Assembly: GCF_947179165.1 (NCBI RefSeq)
Contig: NC_077242.1
Coordinates: 36,205,097 to 36,269,096 of the forward strand
DNA length: 64,000 nt
Reading direction: 5' to 3'
From: Solanum dulcamara
Taxonomy: Eukaryota; Streptophyta; Magnoliopsida; Solanales; Solanaceae
Of the stretch, positions 36,452 through 47,640 are shown piece after piece (within the stretch, counting starts at the first letter, position 1; each line of letters begins with the position of its first letter). Below the pieces are notes generated by a model. The model made no database searches. It saw only the letters and a program-made list of their open reading frames with translations, and had not been told where the DNA came from. A program made the position numbers and the translations under genes.

Positions 36452-37035
36452 AGTAACTAGCCAAACCATAGAAACTTCTTATGTCTGTCAGGGACGTGAG
36501 TCTGGGCCAGTTCTTAGCTGCTTCAATTTTCTGTGAATCAACTCAAACACCATCACCAGAAATAATATGGCCTAGGAATGCCACAGATGTAACACAAAAC
36601 TCACAGTTCAAAAACTTAGCATACAACTCATTTTCCTTGAGGTTTTGGAGAACAAATCTGAGATGGTTGGCATGCTCTTCCTCACTTCTAAAGTAGATCT
36701 GAATATCATCAATAAAACAATAACAAACATGTCTATATACTATTTGAATACGTTATTCATGAGTTCCATGAATGTTACTAGAGTGTTACTCAAACCTGAG
36801 GACATAACAAGAAAATCATAGTGACCATATCTGGTTTCGAAAGCTTCCTTCGCGATGTCACTGTCTCTCACTTTCAACTGATGATAGCCTGATCTAAGGT
36901 ATTTCTTGGAGAATCAAGTGGCACCCTAAAGTTTTTCAAAAAGGTCATCAATTCTTGGAAGAGGTTATTTATTCTTTATGGTTACCATGTTTAACTGACG
37001 TAGTTAATACACATTCTAAAGAAACCATCTTTCTA
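36452..37035 (-). pseudogene. M1b reverse transcriptase fragment
   Basis: The minus strand shows the RT palm and thumb: an FMELMN-like helix, the polymerase box, EEEHANHLRFVLQ-type text, FLGHIISG-like text and DIRSFYGLASY running into 34247. The two catalytic Asp codons are still present, but a one-base deletion just upstream puts them out of frame with the preceding helix. It starts abruptly near the CINY motif, beside a family A LTR fragment. Fingers and everything upstream are missing. Confidence 0.8.
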
Positions 37036-37039
37036 GAGT

Positions 37040-37340
37040 GGGTCCCAGATTCCTATTTTTGAATCTAAAATTAGTCCATCTCCCTTTTTTGTATATTTAG
37101 TGTCTAAAAGATTGTAACAACATTGTGATTTTATTTTTGACATCATGGCAGTAATTCGAGGTCGTTTGAAAGGGAAAAGGTTCAGCAGAGTAGGTTGGAG
37201 CATGTGTGTTCGGCTTACAGGTAGGATATGACTATCCTTCCTTTATATTAAGTTTGACAATGTGATTGCATATTGATTAGTTTGAATTTGGATTGGGTAG
37301 CTATTGAATCATGCATAGGTGTGTATAAAGAGTTTGAATT
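37040..37340 (+). repeat. Family A LTR fragment at the junction between two pol copies
   Basis: This stretch (ttcctatttttgaatctaaaattag through tgtgtataaagag) aligns with about 52960-53240 of the P2 3' LTR, including the gtgtctaaaagattgtaac and gtaggatatgac landmarks. It is only about 300 bp, lacks LTR termini, and sits exactly between M1b RT and M1a integrase. Confidence 0.72.
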
Positions 37341-37344
37341 GTAT

Positions 37345-37950
37345 GCTCTACTTGACCATCTGAGGATGGAAAGCGGTACTAAGATTTATCTTTGAGCCTA
37401 AACCTTTCTAAAAATACTTCCAAAACTGAGAAGTGAATTGAGCTCCTCTATCTGAGATGATAGATAAAGAAACTCTATGAAGTTTGAATAAGGTACAATC
37501 TAGCGTAATCCTTTATGGAATCTTTAGTCTTAATAGGCAAGAATTAGGCTGATTTGGTTAGCTTATCTATAATCACCCAAATTGAGTCATATTATCTGTG
37601 AGATCTCGGTAAGCATGTAATGAAGTCCATACTAATCATCTCCTATTTCCACTATGGAAGCTCTATATTTTGAGCCACACCATAATATATTTGATGTTCA
37701 ACCTTGACATATTGACAATTCAGGCATTTGAAAACAAAGTATGTTATATCTCTCTTCATGCCATTCCACCAATAGAATTCTCTCAAGTCATGGTACATTT
37801 TTGTGGAACTCGGATGAATTGAATATCTGAAGCTATGTGCCTTTACCATAATTTTGTCTCAAAGAACATCAACATTTGGAATACATAATCTACCTTGATA
37901 CCTCAACAAACCATCTCCCCATTTGGAAAAAGTCATCACTTTCTTCTTGT
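37345..37950 (-). pseudogene. M1a integrase, truncated
   Basis: The zinc domain (37652-37849) is well kept, with both His (AHSFRYSIH) and both Cys (KCLNCQ) and the family text YWWNGMKRDI. The catalytic core (37345-37640) is frame-broken. It ends at an HPQ-like motif near 37350, where the family A fragment begins, so the C-terminal third and tail are absent. Confidence 0.8.
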
Positions 37951-38640
37951 GAACATCCTCCTTTAACTGAAGAGAATAGGATATTAGTCTTGCTTTTCCT
38001 TTACTTTCACAACTAGTGAAGACTTAACCCCATTTTGAATAATGACACTGCCCTCATTAGAGTCCACCAAAAAGAATTATCAAACGTGCAAGTCTATGCA
38101 CTTCCTTAGCCAATCCTTCTTTTCCTCTCCCACATGAGCAGTACTCCCATAGATAATCTTCTAACAGCATCAGCAACAACATTAGTTTTACTTAGATGGT
38201 AAATAATGCTCATGTCTTAATGTTTGAGCAATTCAAGCCATCTCCTCTATCTCAGGTTCAGCTTTTTTAGACTAAAATATATTAAAGTCTTTTGTGACCA
38301 GTGAACACATCCACATGCACGCTATATAGATAGTAATGCCATATCTTCAAAGAAAATACTACTGCTACCAACTCAAGATCATGAGTCAGATAATTCCTCT
38401 AATGGATCTTAAGCCATATGGAAGCATAAGATATTACTTTACCTCTTTTCATCAACACACAACCTAATCTAACTCTAGATGCATCACAAAATATAACAAA
38501 CTCATTTGTTCCCTCAGATAGGGACAACACTAGAGCAGTAGTCAATCTAGTTTTCAACTCTTGAAAACGTTTTTCACAAGAATTGGATCATTGAAACTTA
38601 GTCTTATTTTGAGTCAAATTAGTCAATGGAGATAATATGT
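37951..38640 (-). pseudogene. M1a RNase H and linker
   Basis: The distal RNase H motif NVVADAVRRLSMG is visible near 38150-38200 with its Asp intact. The rest of the domain is scattered over frames: a vtDHKS-like region near 38300, and text before it with a decayed HEKNYPTHDLEL-type motif near 38380-38420. The linker toward integrase ends at 37951. Confidence 0.68.
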
Positions 38641-39480
38641 AAAAAAATCCTTCTACGAATATTCTGTAGTAACCAGCCAAACTCAAGAAACTTCTTATAT
38701 CAATCGGAGATTTAGGTTTAGTCCAATTCTTTACTGCCTCGACTTTCTGTTAATCAACTTGGATACTGTCACAAGAAATAATTTGTCCAAGAAATGACAC
38801 AAATTCAAGACAAAACTCACATTCAGAAAATTTGGTATATAACTCATGATCCTTAAGAGTATGGAGAACAATTCTGAGATTGTTTGCATGCTCCTCCTCG
38901 TTTCTAGAATAGATCATAATATTGTTGATGAACATGATAACAAACATATCTAGATATTGCTTGAACACTCTATTTATGAGGTCCATGAATAATGTAGCAG
39001 CATTAGTCAAACCAAAAGACCTTACAAGAAACTCATAATGACTATATCACATTTTGAAAGTTGTGTTTGGAATAGTAGATTCCCTTACTTTCAACTGATG
39101 ATGACTAATTTTAGATCTATCTTAGAGAAATAAGTAGCACCTTGAAGTTTTTCATCAATTCCGAGAAGAGGGTACTTATTATTTATGGTGACCTTATTCA
39201 ACTGATGGTAGCCAATTCACATTCTAAGGGATCCATATTTCTTTTCCACGAATAGGATAGGAGAGTCCCAAGGTGAGACACTCGGCCTAATGAATGCCTT
39301 ATCTAAAACATCTCTCAACTGCTCTTTTAACTCTTTTAACTTTGCTAGAGCCATTCTATATGGTGAAAAAGAAAAATGTTGAGTATCAGGAAGAACATCT
39401 ATTCCAAAGTCTATCTCTTTATCAAGAGGGACTCCAGGAAATCCTCAAGAAAGACTTCAGGAAACTCACTCACGATTGGA
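38641..39480 (-). pseudogene. M1a reverse transcriptase, active site lost
   Basis: The best segment (38750-39010) reads [20 protein letters not shown], then [20 protein letters not shown]. The polymerase box has Asn-Asn where the family has Asp-Asp, so both metal-binding residues are gone. The fingers (39180-39480) are present in broken form, including decayed [15 protein letters not shown] and [14 protein letters not shown] text. A family A fragment and M1b RT lie downstream, so this is the first of two RT copies. Confidence 0.83.
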
Positions 39481-40060
39481 ACTAACTAAAGGGATTGTGT
39501 CTCCACTCTATCATCTCTAACTTGAACAATATGGTAGATACACCCCTTAGAGACTAACTTTATGGCCTTAAGGTATGAAATGAATCAACCCTCAGGCAAA
39601 AATGGACTACCCTTCCAATTAATAACTTGCTTATTTGGAAATTGAAACTTGAAAACTTAGGTTCTATAATCAACTAAGGCATAATAAGCATGAAGCCAGT
39701 CCATACCTAGAAGGACATAAAAATCTACCATGTCTAACTCAACTAAGTCTACAGCGGTATCCTTATGGTAGATGGAAATGGTACAATTTGTATTAACTCT
39801 TTCATCTTAGATGGACTCACCAATAGGATTAAAAACATTGAAGGGATCTAAAATATATTGGTACAAATCCCATACTTCGAAGCTATTTATCGAGTTATAA
39901 AGGAAAAAGTGGCACTATGATCAAGTAAAGCATATACATCAAGAGAAACAACTTTAAGCATACAAGTAATGAAATCTGGAGAGTTCTCCTGATCTTGGCG
40001 ATTAGCCATGACATACAGACGGTTTGAACCTCTACCTATCCCAAAAACAGTACTCTTTTG
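39481..40060 (-). pseudogene. M1a protease region
   Basis: The minus strand shows LLGMDWLHAYYALVDYRT at about 39660-39740, the GMDWL hallmark. An active-site remnant reads YALLDHSATFSF near 39890-39930, with His-Ser replacing the Pro-Gly after Asp. A stop follows ITR. The order gag, PR, RT is conserved. Confidence 0.75.
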
Positions 40061-41150
40061 GGCCACTTTACCTAATAGTGTTATTAATGATGATTGGGCT
40101 TTATTTTCCTAGTTACTCTGGTTTTGCATTGGATAATCCTTCAAACACTGATATGCCATACTTACGACACTGTGGATGTCGGGAAGACCCTTGAGCCACT
40201 CTCTCTTGCAATTGAGAACTCTAAGATTTCAAATTATGAGGCATCTGGTCATTTGTGTTTCTAAGTGCAGGCACACTAGCTAATGATGGTGTAGGTCTAG
40301 ATAACCCCCATGAAAGGATGGACAATTTTCATTTCTAGTCCCCTACTTGCTGGACTCATGGTTTGATCTCTAAACTCTCTTATTGTAAAACTCTTCCCTG
40401 TCCTTCAACTTATTCTCCTCAACTTGTTATACATAAATGATCAATCTAGATATGTACATGTCCCTAATCAGCATAGCTTCCTTACCCTTCTTGCTCAACA
40501 GACAAGAGAGTCTCGTTATGAACAAGCTCATATTGTTCCTCATATGAGCCACTATTTTCGGAGCATAGTGGGATAGTTATGTGAATTTGAGGTTGTACTC
40601 CTACACACTTATAGAGTCCTATTTCAAGTTAAGTAACATTCTTACATTGTCTTCCCTTAGTTCCTTAGGAAAGAAACATCCAAATAAGGCCTCTTCAAAC
40701 ACATTACATCTTAAGAGTGGTGCATCCTCTCCATTTGCCTTCTTCTACTGGTCAAACCATACTCTTACAACACCCTTGAGCTGATATGTAGACAACTCAA
40801 CACGCTCTATAATAGTGATATGCATAACCTAAATCATATTTTGCAGCTTATATACAAAGTTCTCTGGATCCTTATTGAGTGCAGACCCAGTACACTCTAG
40901 TGGATTCATTCTTAAGAACTCATAAACTTTAGAAGTATCTAAGGAATCCTGTCATCCTCCTCCATGCCAATCAACCTATGTTGTCATAACCTGAGCCAAC
41001 ATCTGGATGTCATTGTGAAATTTAGCATTAGTAACTTCAACATATCATGGTTGTTCAACAGGCATAACTGGACCCCTTGTCCCTTAAGGAACTCATGATG
41101 TTCTTTCTGGCGGGTGTCCAACTTCTTTTCTTTTGGGCATAATTTGTAAC
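40061..41150 (-). pseudogene. M1a gag, degenerate
   Basis: The capsid C-terminal half is readable: KGKEAMLIRDMYISRLIIYVQQ, sampled here by its IRDMYISRL core, then EENKLKDREEF. A nucleocapsid knuckle near 40140-40190 is broken into frames and lacks a full Cys set. The N-terminal half (40600-41150) is recognised mainly by position, with scattered matches. It is followed by a leader of about 190 bp up to the primer site. Confidence 0.7.
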
Positions 41151-41340
41151 ACATAAAAGAATGAATTTAGAAGGAGATTTTATAAATTTAAACTCTATCT
41201 CATGAACTGGAGTATGAAAGAAGTGAAACAATTTTTAAAGTCCTGTAGCCTCCCCGTAATAGACGTGGTGCACTTCTTATTTATAAGGAAGACTCAACTA
41301 GACTCGCCTTCATAGACACCTTAGGACTCTTGAATTCTAT

Positions 41341-41352
41341 GCTTTGATACCA
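41341..41352 (-). other. M1 primer binding site (tRNA-iMet type)
   Basis: The plus strand reads gctttgatacca, one mismatch from the reverse-complement tRNA-iMet site. Five bases separate it from the LTR edge at 41358. It shows that 41358-43506 is the 5' LTR of a minus-strand element. Confidence 0.85.
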
Positions 41353-41357
41353 AGTCT

Positions 41358-43506
41358 TTCACACCTCTAGTCTACACCCTAGACATGGTCGGTACTCAGA
41401 AACCATTAAGTTTTTAAGTGAATCCTTGGCCTAGCTAACTCATAAGTGAAACACTGTAGTCATAACAATACTACTCAGGTAGGAATATGTATGAAAATAA
41501 ATGCAACTTATCAAATTATAAGTCTCAAAATCTAAAGATAATATAACTTAATGATTTCAAAACATGAATTCAAATAACAACACTAAATAAACTCAAACTC
41601 TGTCTGACTAGTCGATGTATCCTCTACATACTGACTCTAAATAGGTATTAGGATAGATCCACGGCTACCTCAAATACTGATAATGTAAACATGGAAATAA
41701 AGTCTTAAGAATGCATCTAAATTTCAAGAGGTCTTACCAATAGCTGATGCAGAATTATCCTCAATAGTACACCTATTGATGATCTCTATTACCTGTGCCT
41801 ACATCATGAAAAGATGCAGCACTAAATGATATCAATATATAAAATATCTGGTATGTAATATGGCAGAAAGAAAATAACTAAGTTGAACTAAAGACTGAAG
41901 TAACTCATATGTAAAAGACTATGATTATATGGTAAAAACTCAGTTTAACTTACTCAAGTAAAATATACAATAAAAGCAGCTTAAAATAATACAACTTTAC
42001 TTTCTTGGGGAGTTTCTCTAACCGACAACCATCACTATGAGCTTCGTGATGATACAATGTCTTGACCACTTTGCCAGAGTCATCACATACCTTGCAAGGG
42101 TATGGAACAAACTTTAACTTATGGATCAATTCTTATGAGCCTTCTCAGAGGCAATGAGGAGTCCCTTGCTATTGGTACGATCTTCCTACGCTGGCTACGT
42201 ACTTTATAAAACTAGAGTTATTTGACTCTCATCCAACTCGGTACTTATTACTACTCCCAAATATATAAAATGCAATGCTCATGCTAAACTGTGAGTAAAA
42301 ACTCAAAATACTTCTTTTTGCTTACTTATATCAGTAACTCATATTTTTCAAGCTTTTTTCTTAATCTCATGCATATGTGCTCAATCTTCAACTAATTTAG
42401 ACTTGATAGGGATCATGCTTAAATCAGTGAAACAAGGACTTCACAATTTGAGTAATAAAGTATGCGTAAAACTTCTTTCCCATTCAAAAGATCAAATAAA
42501 TCATTCTTTAACTCAAAATAATGCATAAAATAATTAATACAAAAACACAACTAGGGTTCATGTGAATAATAACATAAATACACATCTCAATAACTCAACT
42601 CATGAAAATTATCAAAGTATATTTAACTATATACAAGAACTCAATAGAATTTATATAAATAACTCAAAAATTCAATTTATCAAAATTGAAACTCAAACTC
42701 AAAACTCAACTTGATTGAATGAAGATCAAGGGAAAGAGGACGAACTTAGTCAAATGTTCTGATACACTTACATACCTAGAAGATCTATGATCTAGAAAAA
42801 ACACGAAGATATTGGCAAGAACGCGCTTGAACCCTAGTTTCTCTGCTTTTCTCCAATAATTACTCTTAATATATTCTAAGTATTAATGAGATAAAAGGCA
42901 CGTTGGGTACTGGTAAAGGACTAATTTCAGTCCCAACAGGTCTTCGGTTAAGTTTGGAAAAAAAGTGTGAAAAGACTAGAATGCCCCCACTTAAAAACTG
43001 TCTCAGTCCACTACGAGCACTTCTACGGACCATAGGGATTTCTATGGACCGTAGAAGGACGGTCGTAGAAGCTAGGTATCAATTTTAGAGCTCACTGTTT
43101 CAAGGCTCGGTTGGTCTATGACAAAGCTTCTACGGGTGGTAGACCTGTTGATGGATCATAGGGACCTACCGTAGAACTTGACTGGGATTTAGGTCTACAA
43201 ACCTATTTCTATGGCTCATAGGATCCTCAATGGTCGTAGTCTTGGGTCATAATGCCTAAGTGCACATTCTAGTAGCTACGGGAATGTGTCATAGGAGTTA
43301 CGAGTTGACCCTATGGGTCGTAACCTTGGCTCGTAGGACTGATCCTCAGGATTCAGAATTAGGCTGACTCTATGAGCCCCACCTATGACTCGTAGAAACT
43401 CTTACATGCCATAGGTCCCATGTTTGGGCCACTGGACAGTCGACTCTTCTCAGCTTTTCTTAGATTCTCAGAATTTATCTAAGTTAAAATAGTGGAGGGT
43501 GTTACA
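41358..43506 (-). repeat. M1 5' LTR (family D), complete
   Basis: It runs from ttcacacctctag to gagggtgttaca, 2149 bp. It provides the template for recognising the two halves of the 3' LTR at 5405-5915 and 31097-32040. The U3 holds imperfect palindromes ctacggaccatag (43023) and ctatggaccgtag (43042) and many relatives to 43440. Chance open frames such as 42903-43088 fall in this cassette zone. Confidence 0.9.
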
Positions 43507-43864
43507 AAACTATTATAAGGACAATGACTATGAGCGGTCTGGATATAGAGATCAAGACAACTGGAGAATAAATACATGTATCAAAACGATCGTAGTGGGA
43601 GTTATGTCCCTCCACAGGGTAGAGTAAGGTGAGATAAATAATTTATATTAGAAGATATGCTGATGAGAATGTTAAAAAGAGTTGAGTTGATAGAAGCGGG
43701 AATAAAAGAGTTAAGATCTGCTATTTCTAATGTTACTTTTTTCACGAGCTCTCACTCCACTGTAATAAAGAAGTTAGAACAAGAAATGAGACAACTTTCT
43801 ATATCTATAAATCAAAGGAACATTGGAATGTTGCCTAGAGACACTATGGACCATAGAGCTTTCT
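43507..43864 (+). pseudogene. gag fragment of a different gypsy lineage (Athila/Tat-like?)
   Basis: Frame-shifted text at 43507-43625 resembles a Tyr/Arg/Asp-rich gag linker (RSGYRDQDNW-like), followed by an open segment from 43657 reading MLKRVELIEAGIKELRSAISN and, later, KKLEQEMRQLSISINQR. This heptad-rich helix and its SHSTVIKKLE core resemble gag of Athila/Tat-type elements, not the shorter gag of M0, E3 or M1. It abuts the M1 LTR on the left and a truncated P2 LTR on the right. No LTR or pol of this lineage is seen. Lineage is tentative. Confidence 0.6.
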
Positions 43865-44741
43865 ATATCTATTTGTGACCATGTTGTTGTTATTTTAAAT
43901 GTGATCATTCATACTTGTGTCCTTGATAATTACTATTTTATGTTGATAATGAGTATGTTGGCCTTGGTCTAGGCTTAGACTAGTGTTTGCCATAGACTTT
44001 TGATAGTTGGAGCCTTTAGGCCTTGCTTTAACTCCAATGTTGATTTGGATAGATTAGCTCCCTGTAGACTGGAATATCAAACTTGGGTCTTATATTTTGA
44101 GCCTTTGATTAGGCTTCACCTCATCTTTACGACCTTCTACCCCTCTTTCTTTCTTTTTTATGGCTCATTTGTGGATGATTTAAGCTTTTTAGGCCTCTTT
44201 TAGATTCAAGAACGGGTATGGGTCAATATCAGAGTGTTGAATTGATTATTTGAGAGAGGGCATCGAGCCATGGTGGTTACACTATGACTATATGACATGA
44301 TATTATTCGATAGTCCTTATTGTCATAGATTCAACATCTGGTCATGCTGCCCGTGTATCCTCTATGGAGATGACTTATCTGGTCACAGACTCTTGGCCTT
44401 TTGATATACATCTAGGGTTCGAGGTATGGGAGATGGACTTCTTAGTTGGGGATTCCATATTAAATATTTGGATACTACTACTAATTTTCCCCTTTGGAAC
44501 ACATCTGTGGTTTGAGGTTTGGCGTTGGACTTCTTAGCTGTGATAATACTATTGGTTACTTAGAGGCTACCCGTGATTCGAGGTACGAGCTATGATTTTT
44601 GGCTTTGGACTTACCATTTCATATTCTTAGTAGTTTTAGAAATTTTGTGTACTCGTTGGGCTTATGGGGATCCTCTCACATTTTTATTCAAACATGCACA
44701 CCAGTGTACCTATTGTGCTTATGGGGGCTAGTTAGTTTTAG
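43865..44741 (+). repeat. P2 5' LTR, left fragment (outer end missing)
   Basis: Homology to the P2 3' LTR starts at tttgtgaccatgttgttg (matching about 53275) and runs to cgagctagttagttttag. The first 1.6 kb of the LTR is missing at the junction with the gag fragment. A minus solo LTR interrupts at 44742. Confidence 0.83.
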
Positions 44742-45511
44742 TGTCACTACCTGATTCCTCGAGTCATGATGGTGCTTACTATAATCCACCAGTAAGAAAG
44801 TCAAGTTATATCCCAGAACTACAAGTAATGGGATGAAGGGAAGAAAAATTGGACTCAAACTAAACAAATGCATAAATAACAGGAATCATACAAAAAGAGC
44901 GAAAGGAGGCCAAAACTATATACAACTAAAAGATCTGTCCCAAAACTTGGAAGTCACATGCACAAATCTAGTAACAGAATGGTACAAATACTCAATGTTA
45001 ACCTCGGAAATAAGATTGTCTCAAAAAGCAAAAGATAAGTCAAATTATATATACACAAGGAGATGGGTAAATCCAGGATACTATGTTCTCACCCTCGCCT
45101 CAAAATATGACTGTGCCTGCCTTGAGATCCACACTGATAGCTGGTGCTCAGACCTACATCATGAAAACATACGCAGAATATAGTAGGAGTACCAAACAAC
45201 AAGTATCCAATATGCATCATAGGCCGACTGAGCATGAAAAGAAAAAGTAACATGAAATGCTAAAATCTAAACTTTAATTAGAAATAAGGAATAAAAATTC
45301 AAACTGGGATGTACACTAGTGTATTAACACACAAAGAAAGAGAAAGTAGCTAACTAAATCTGATCGGGCTTCCACAAACCTGATGGGTACACTCGTGTGC
45401 AAGTTAAAAGAAAAACCCAAGAAGATTCTCATAAGCGTGAATGGTACCAAGAAGAGTTTGAAATGAAATAAGAGAAATCGATGAAGTATTCAAAGATTTC
45501 CATAACTTTTA

Positions 45512-45865
45512 GTGGACTTGAACCAAACCAATCCAGATGCCTGAAACTTTGTCCAACATTGATAGGAGTTAAGGACTTGAATCGATATTTGGAGTAACAA
45601 AGGACTTGAATCAAGGCTAAGGAAAAATCATGGATTTGAACCACGTATAAATATGACCAAGGACTTGAACCGAGGTGAAAGTAACTATGGACTTGAACCA
45701 AGACTAATAATAGCTATGACCTTGAACCATAACTGCAAACGGTGGTGGACTTAAACCATGGCTGAAGAAATCTAAGGACTTGAACTGAGGCTATAATACC
45801 AAGGCAAGGACTTGAACCATGCCCGGTGGAGTGAATTGAGGATTTGAACCAAGAATAAAGGTGAA
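45512..45865 (-). repeat. 29-bp minisatellite inside the solo LTR
   Basis: The core gacttgaacca recurs at 45515, 45574, 45603, 45633, 45662, 45690, 45718, 45748, 45777, 45809 and 45841. Spacing is 28-32 bases, apart from one double gap. Related cgtggttcgagg-type motifs are dispersed, not tandem, at the matching place in the P2 LTR (44410-44590). The expansion is therefore private to this copy. Confidence 0.88.
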
Positions 45866-46933
45866 TCAGACAAAAATAGAATCAGCAGTCAATCGAGCAT
45901 CATGGAAAGTGCCCTCAATCCTAGTGCCATTAATAAATCACTCCAGCCCAAACCATATCCAACCAAAATCGACGAGTAGCTTCCAAAACCAAGAATCAAG
46001 TAATTTAAAATTGATTAAATCAGGAAATTATGGTTAAGAGGTTCCATGAGCCATGTTATCTCCTAGCTAAGGCCAAGATTATTAGACTCAAGTCTGCTAT
46101 ATTAGTGTATAGGGAGCTAAGTCGTCTGAAGCAATGTCAGAGAGATTTCAAGGTCTAACGACTCTATCAGTACGCAAGTCTATGGAAATAACTAGTCTAA
46201 GCCTAGACTAAGGCCAAACATGCTTTCAACAACAACAATAGGAAATACAAAGGCACATCACAAGGTATGAATGATCAATAATAGCTACTGACATGCTTCA
46301 ACAATTTGAAAAACCCAAAATAAAGTATAAGGCATAGATTCTAGAAATTTAACATATTCAATCACCAAACACCCACAAATTCATACAAATCAATATACAA
46401 TCACTTAATAATGCTTAGTCTAAGGAGAGAGAAGCTATAACATACCTATAGGCTGATTGTATATGTTCTAAATCACCTATTTGGACCTTTTTTCTTCTGT
46501 ACGGCCTCAATATGCTACCACGCTAACAAAAATAGAATCCCAATATTATTACGGTCATTTTAACATTAACATTATCAAAATCAGAGATAGACCAATTTTA
46601 GAGTTAAAAATAAGAATGTGGAACTGCTCCAATAATTCTAAAATTGACTCTGTAAAAAGGTTCTCAATACCTCCCCGAACTTGTGTTCCAAAATGGAACA
46701 CAATTCGCGGCTCAAAATAGCCCAAACAAACACATGCAATATTTTTGAATTTAAGCTCAATAACACATCAATGGAAGCATCTATTTCTAAAAGATTACCT
46801 CAAACAAAGCTTTCCCAATACCTTGCAATCACTAACTCATGTACACACAACAATTTCAGACACCTAGGACTTTGAATCACCAAAATCGGGCTTAAAATGA
46901 AGGAGAAATCGCCAATGGAAGTTGTGAGCTTTT

Positions 46934-47640
46934 GGATGATTGCGTGTGGTCTTAAATTTTTAAGACCAGGAGAAATTATTCTTCGCACTCATGGGGACAC
47001 ATGTCAAGATCTTGACCTGCCTATAAAATGAACATCGCAATTGCGAAAGTCAGATCTCTCGATGGTGATCACCAACTGGTTAACTCCTAGTCAATTCCAT
47101 TTCGCGATCACGACCAAGGGCCATGCGATTGTGAAGACAATAGGTAGTGACCATTCTCAATCGCGAAGGCTTCATCGTGAATGTAATGAAGAAGGTAAGC
47201 TACAACATCTGGTTTTGGAGAGTGATCAAATCCCTAGCGAATTGCTCGAAATTCATTCAGAATCTCATGCGTGCAAACGAGCTTTGGGATGATTGTGTGT
47301 GGTCTTAAATTTTTAAGACCAGGAGAAATTATTCTTCGCACTCGCGGGGAAACATGTCAAGATCTTGACCTGCCTATAAAATGAACATCGCAATTGCGAA
47401 AGTTATATCTCGCGATGGTGATCACCAACTGGGTAACTCCTAGTCAACTCCATTTCGCGATCACGCCCAATGGCCATCTGATCATGTAGACCATAGGTAG
47501 TGACCATTGGCAATCACAAAGGCTTCATCGTGAATGTGATGAAGAAGGTCAGCTGCAACAGCTGGTTTTGGAGAATGATCAAATCTCTGGCGAAGTGCTC
47601 GAAATTCGTTCAGAATCTCGTGTGTGCAGACAAGATATGC
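46934..47640 (-). repeat. 353-bp direct tandem duplication in the solo LTR
   Basis: The landmark ggtcttaaatttttaagacc begins at 46948 and again at 47301. About 350 bases follow in each copy in the same order (agatcttgacctgcc, tgaacatcgcaattgcg, ggtgatcaccaactgg, gaatgtgatgaag). The copies are about 90% similar by eye. Each contains the perfect palindrome TCGCAATTGCGA (47035 and 47388). Confidence 0.9.

Noticed and set aside
44833..45183. 116-codon plus-strand open frame, the longest one outside pol
   Set aside because: It lies wholly inside the family A solo LTR, has no domain signature, and the homologous place in other family A LTRs is not open.
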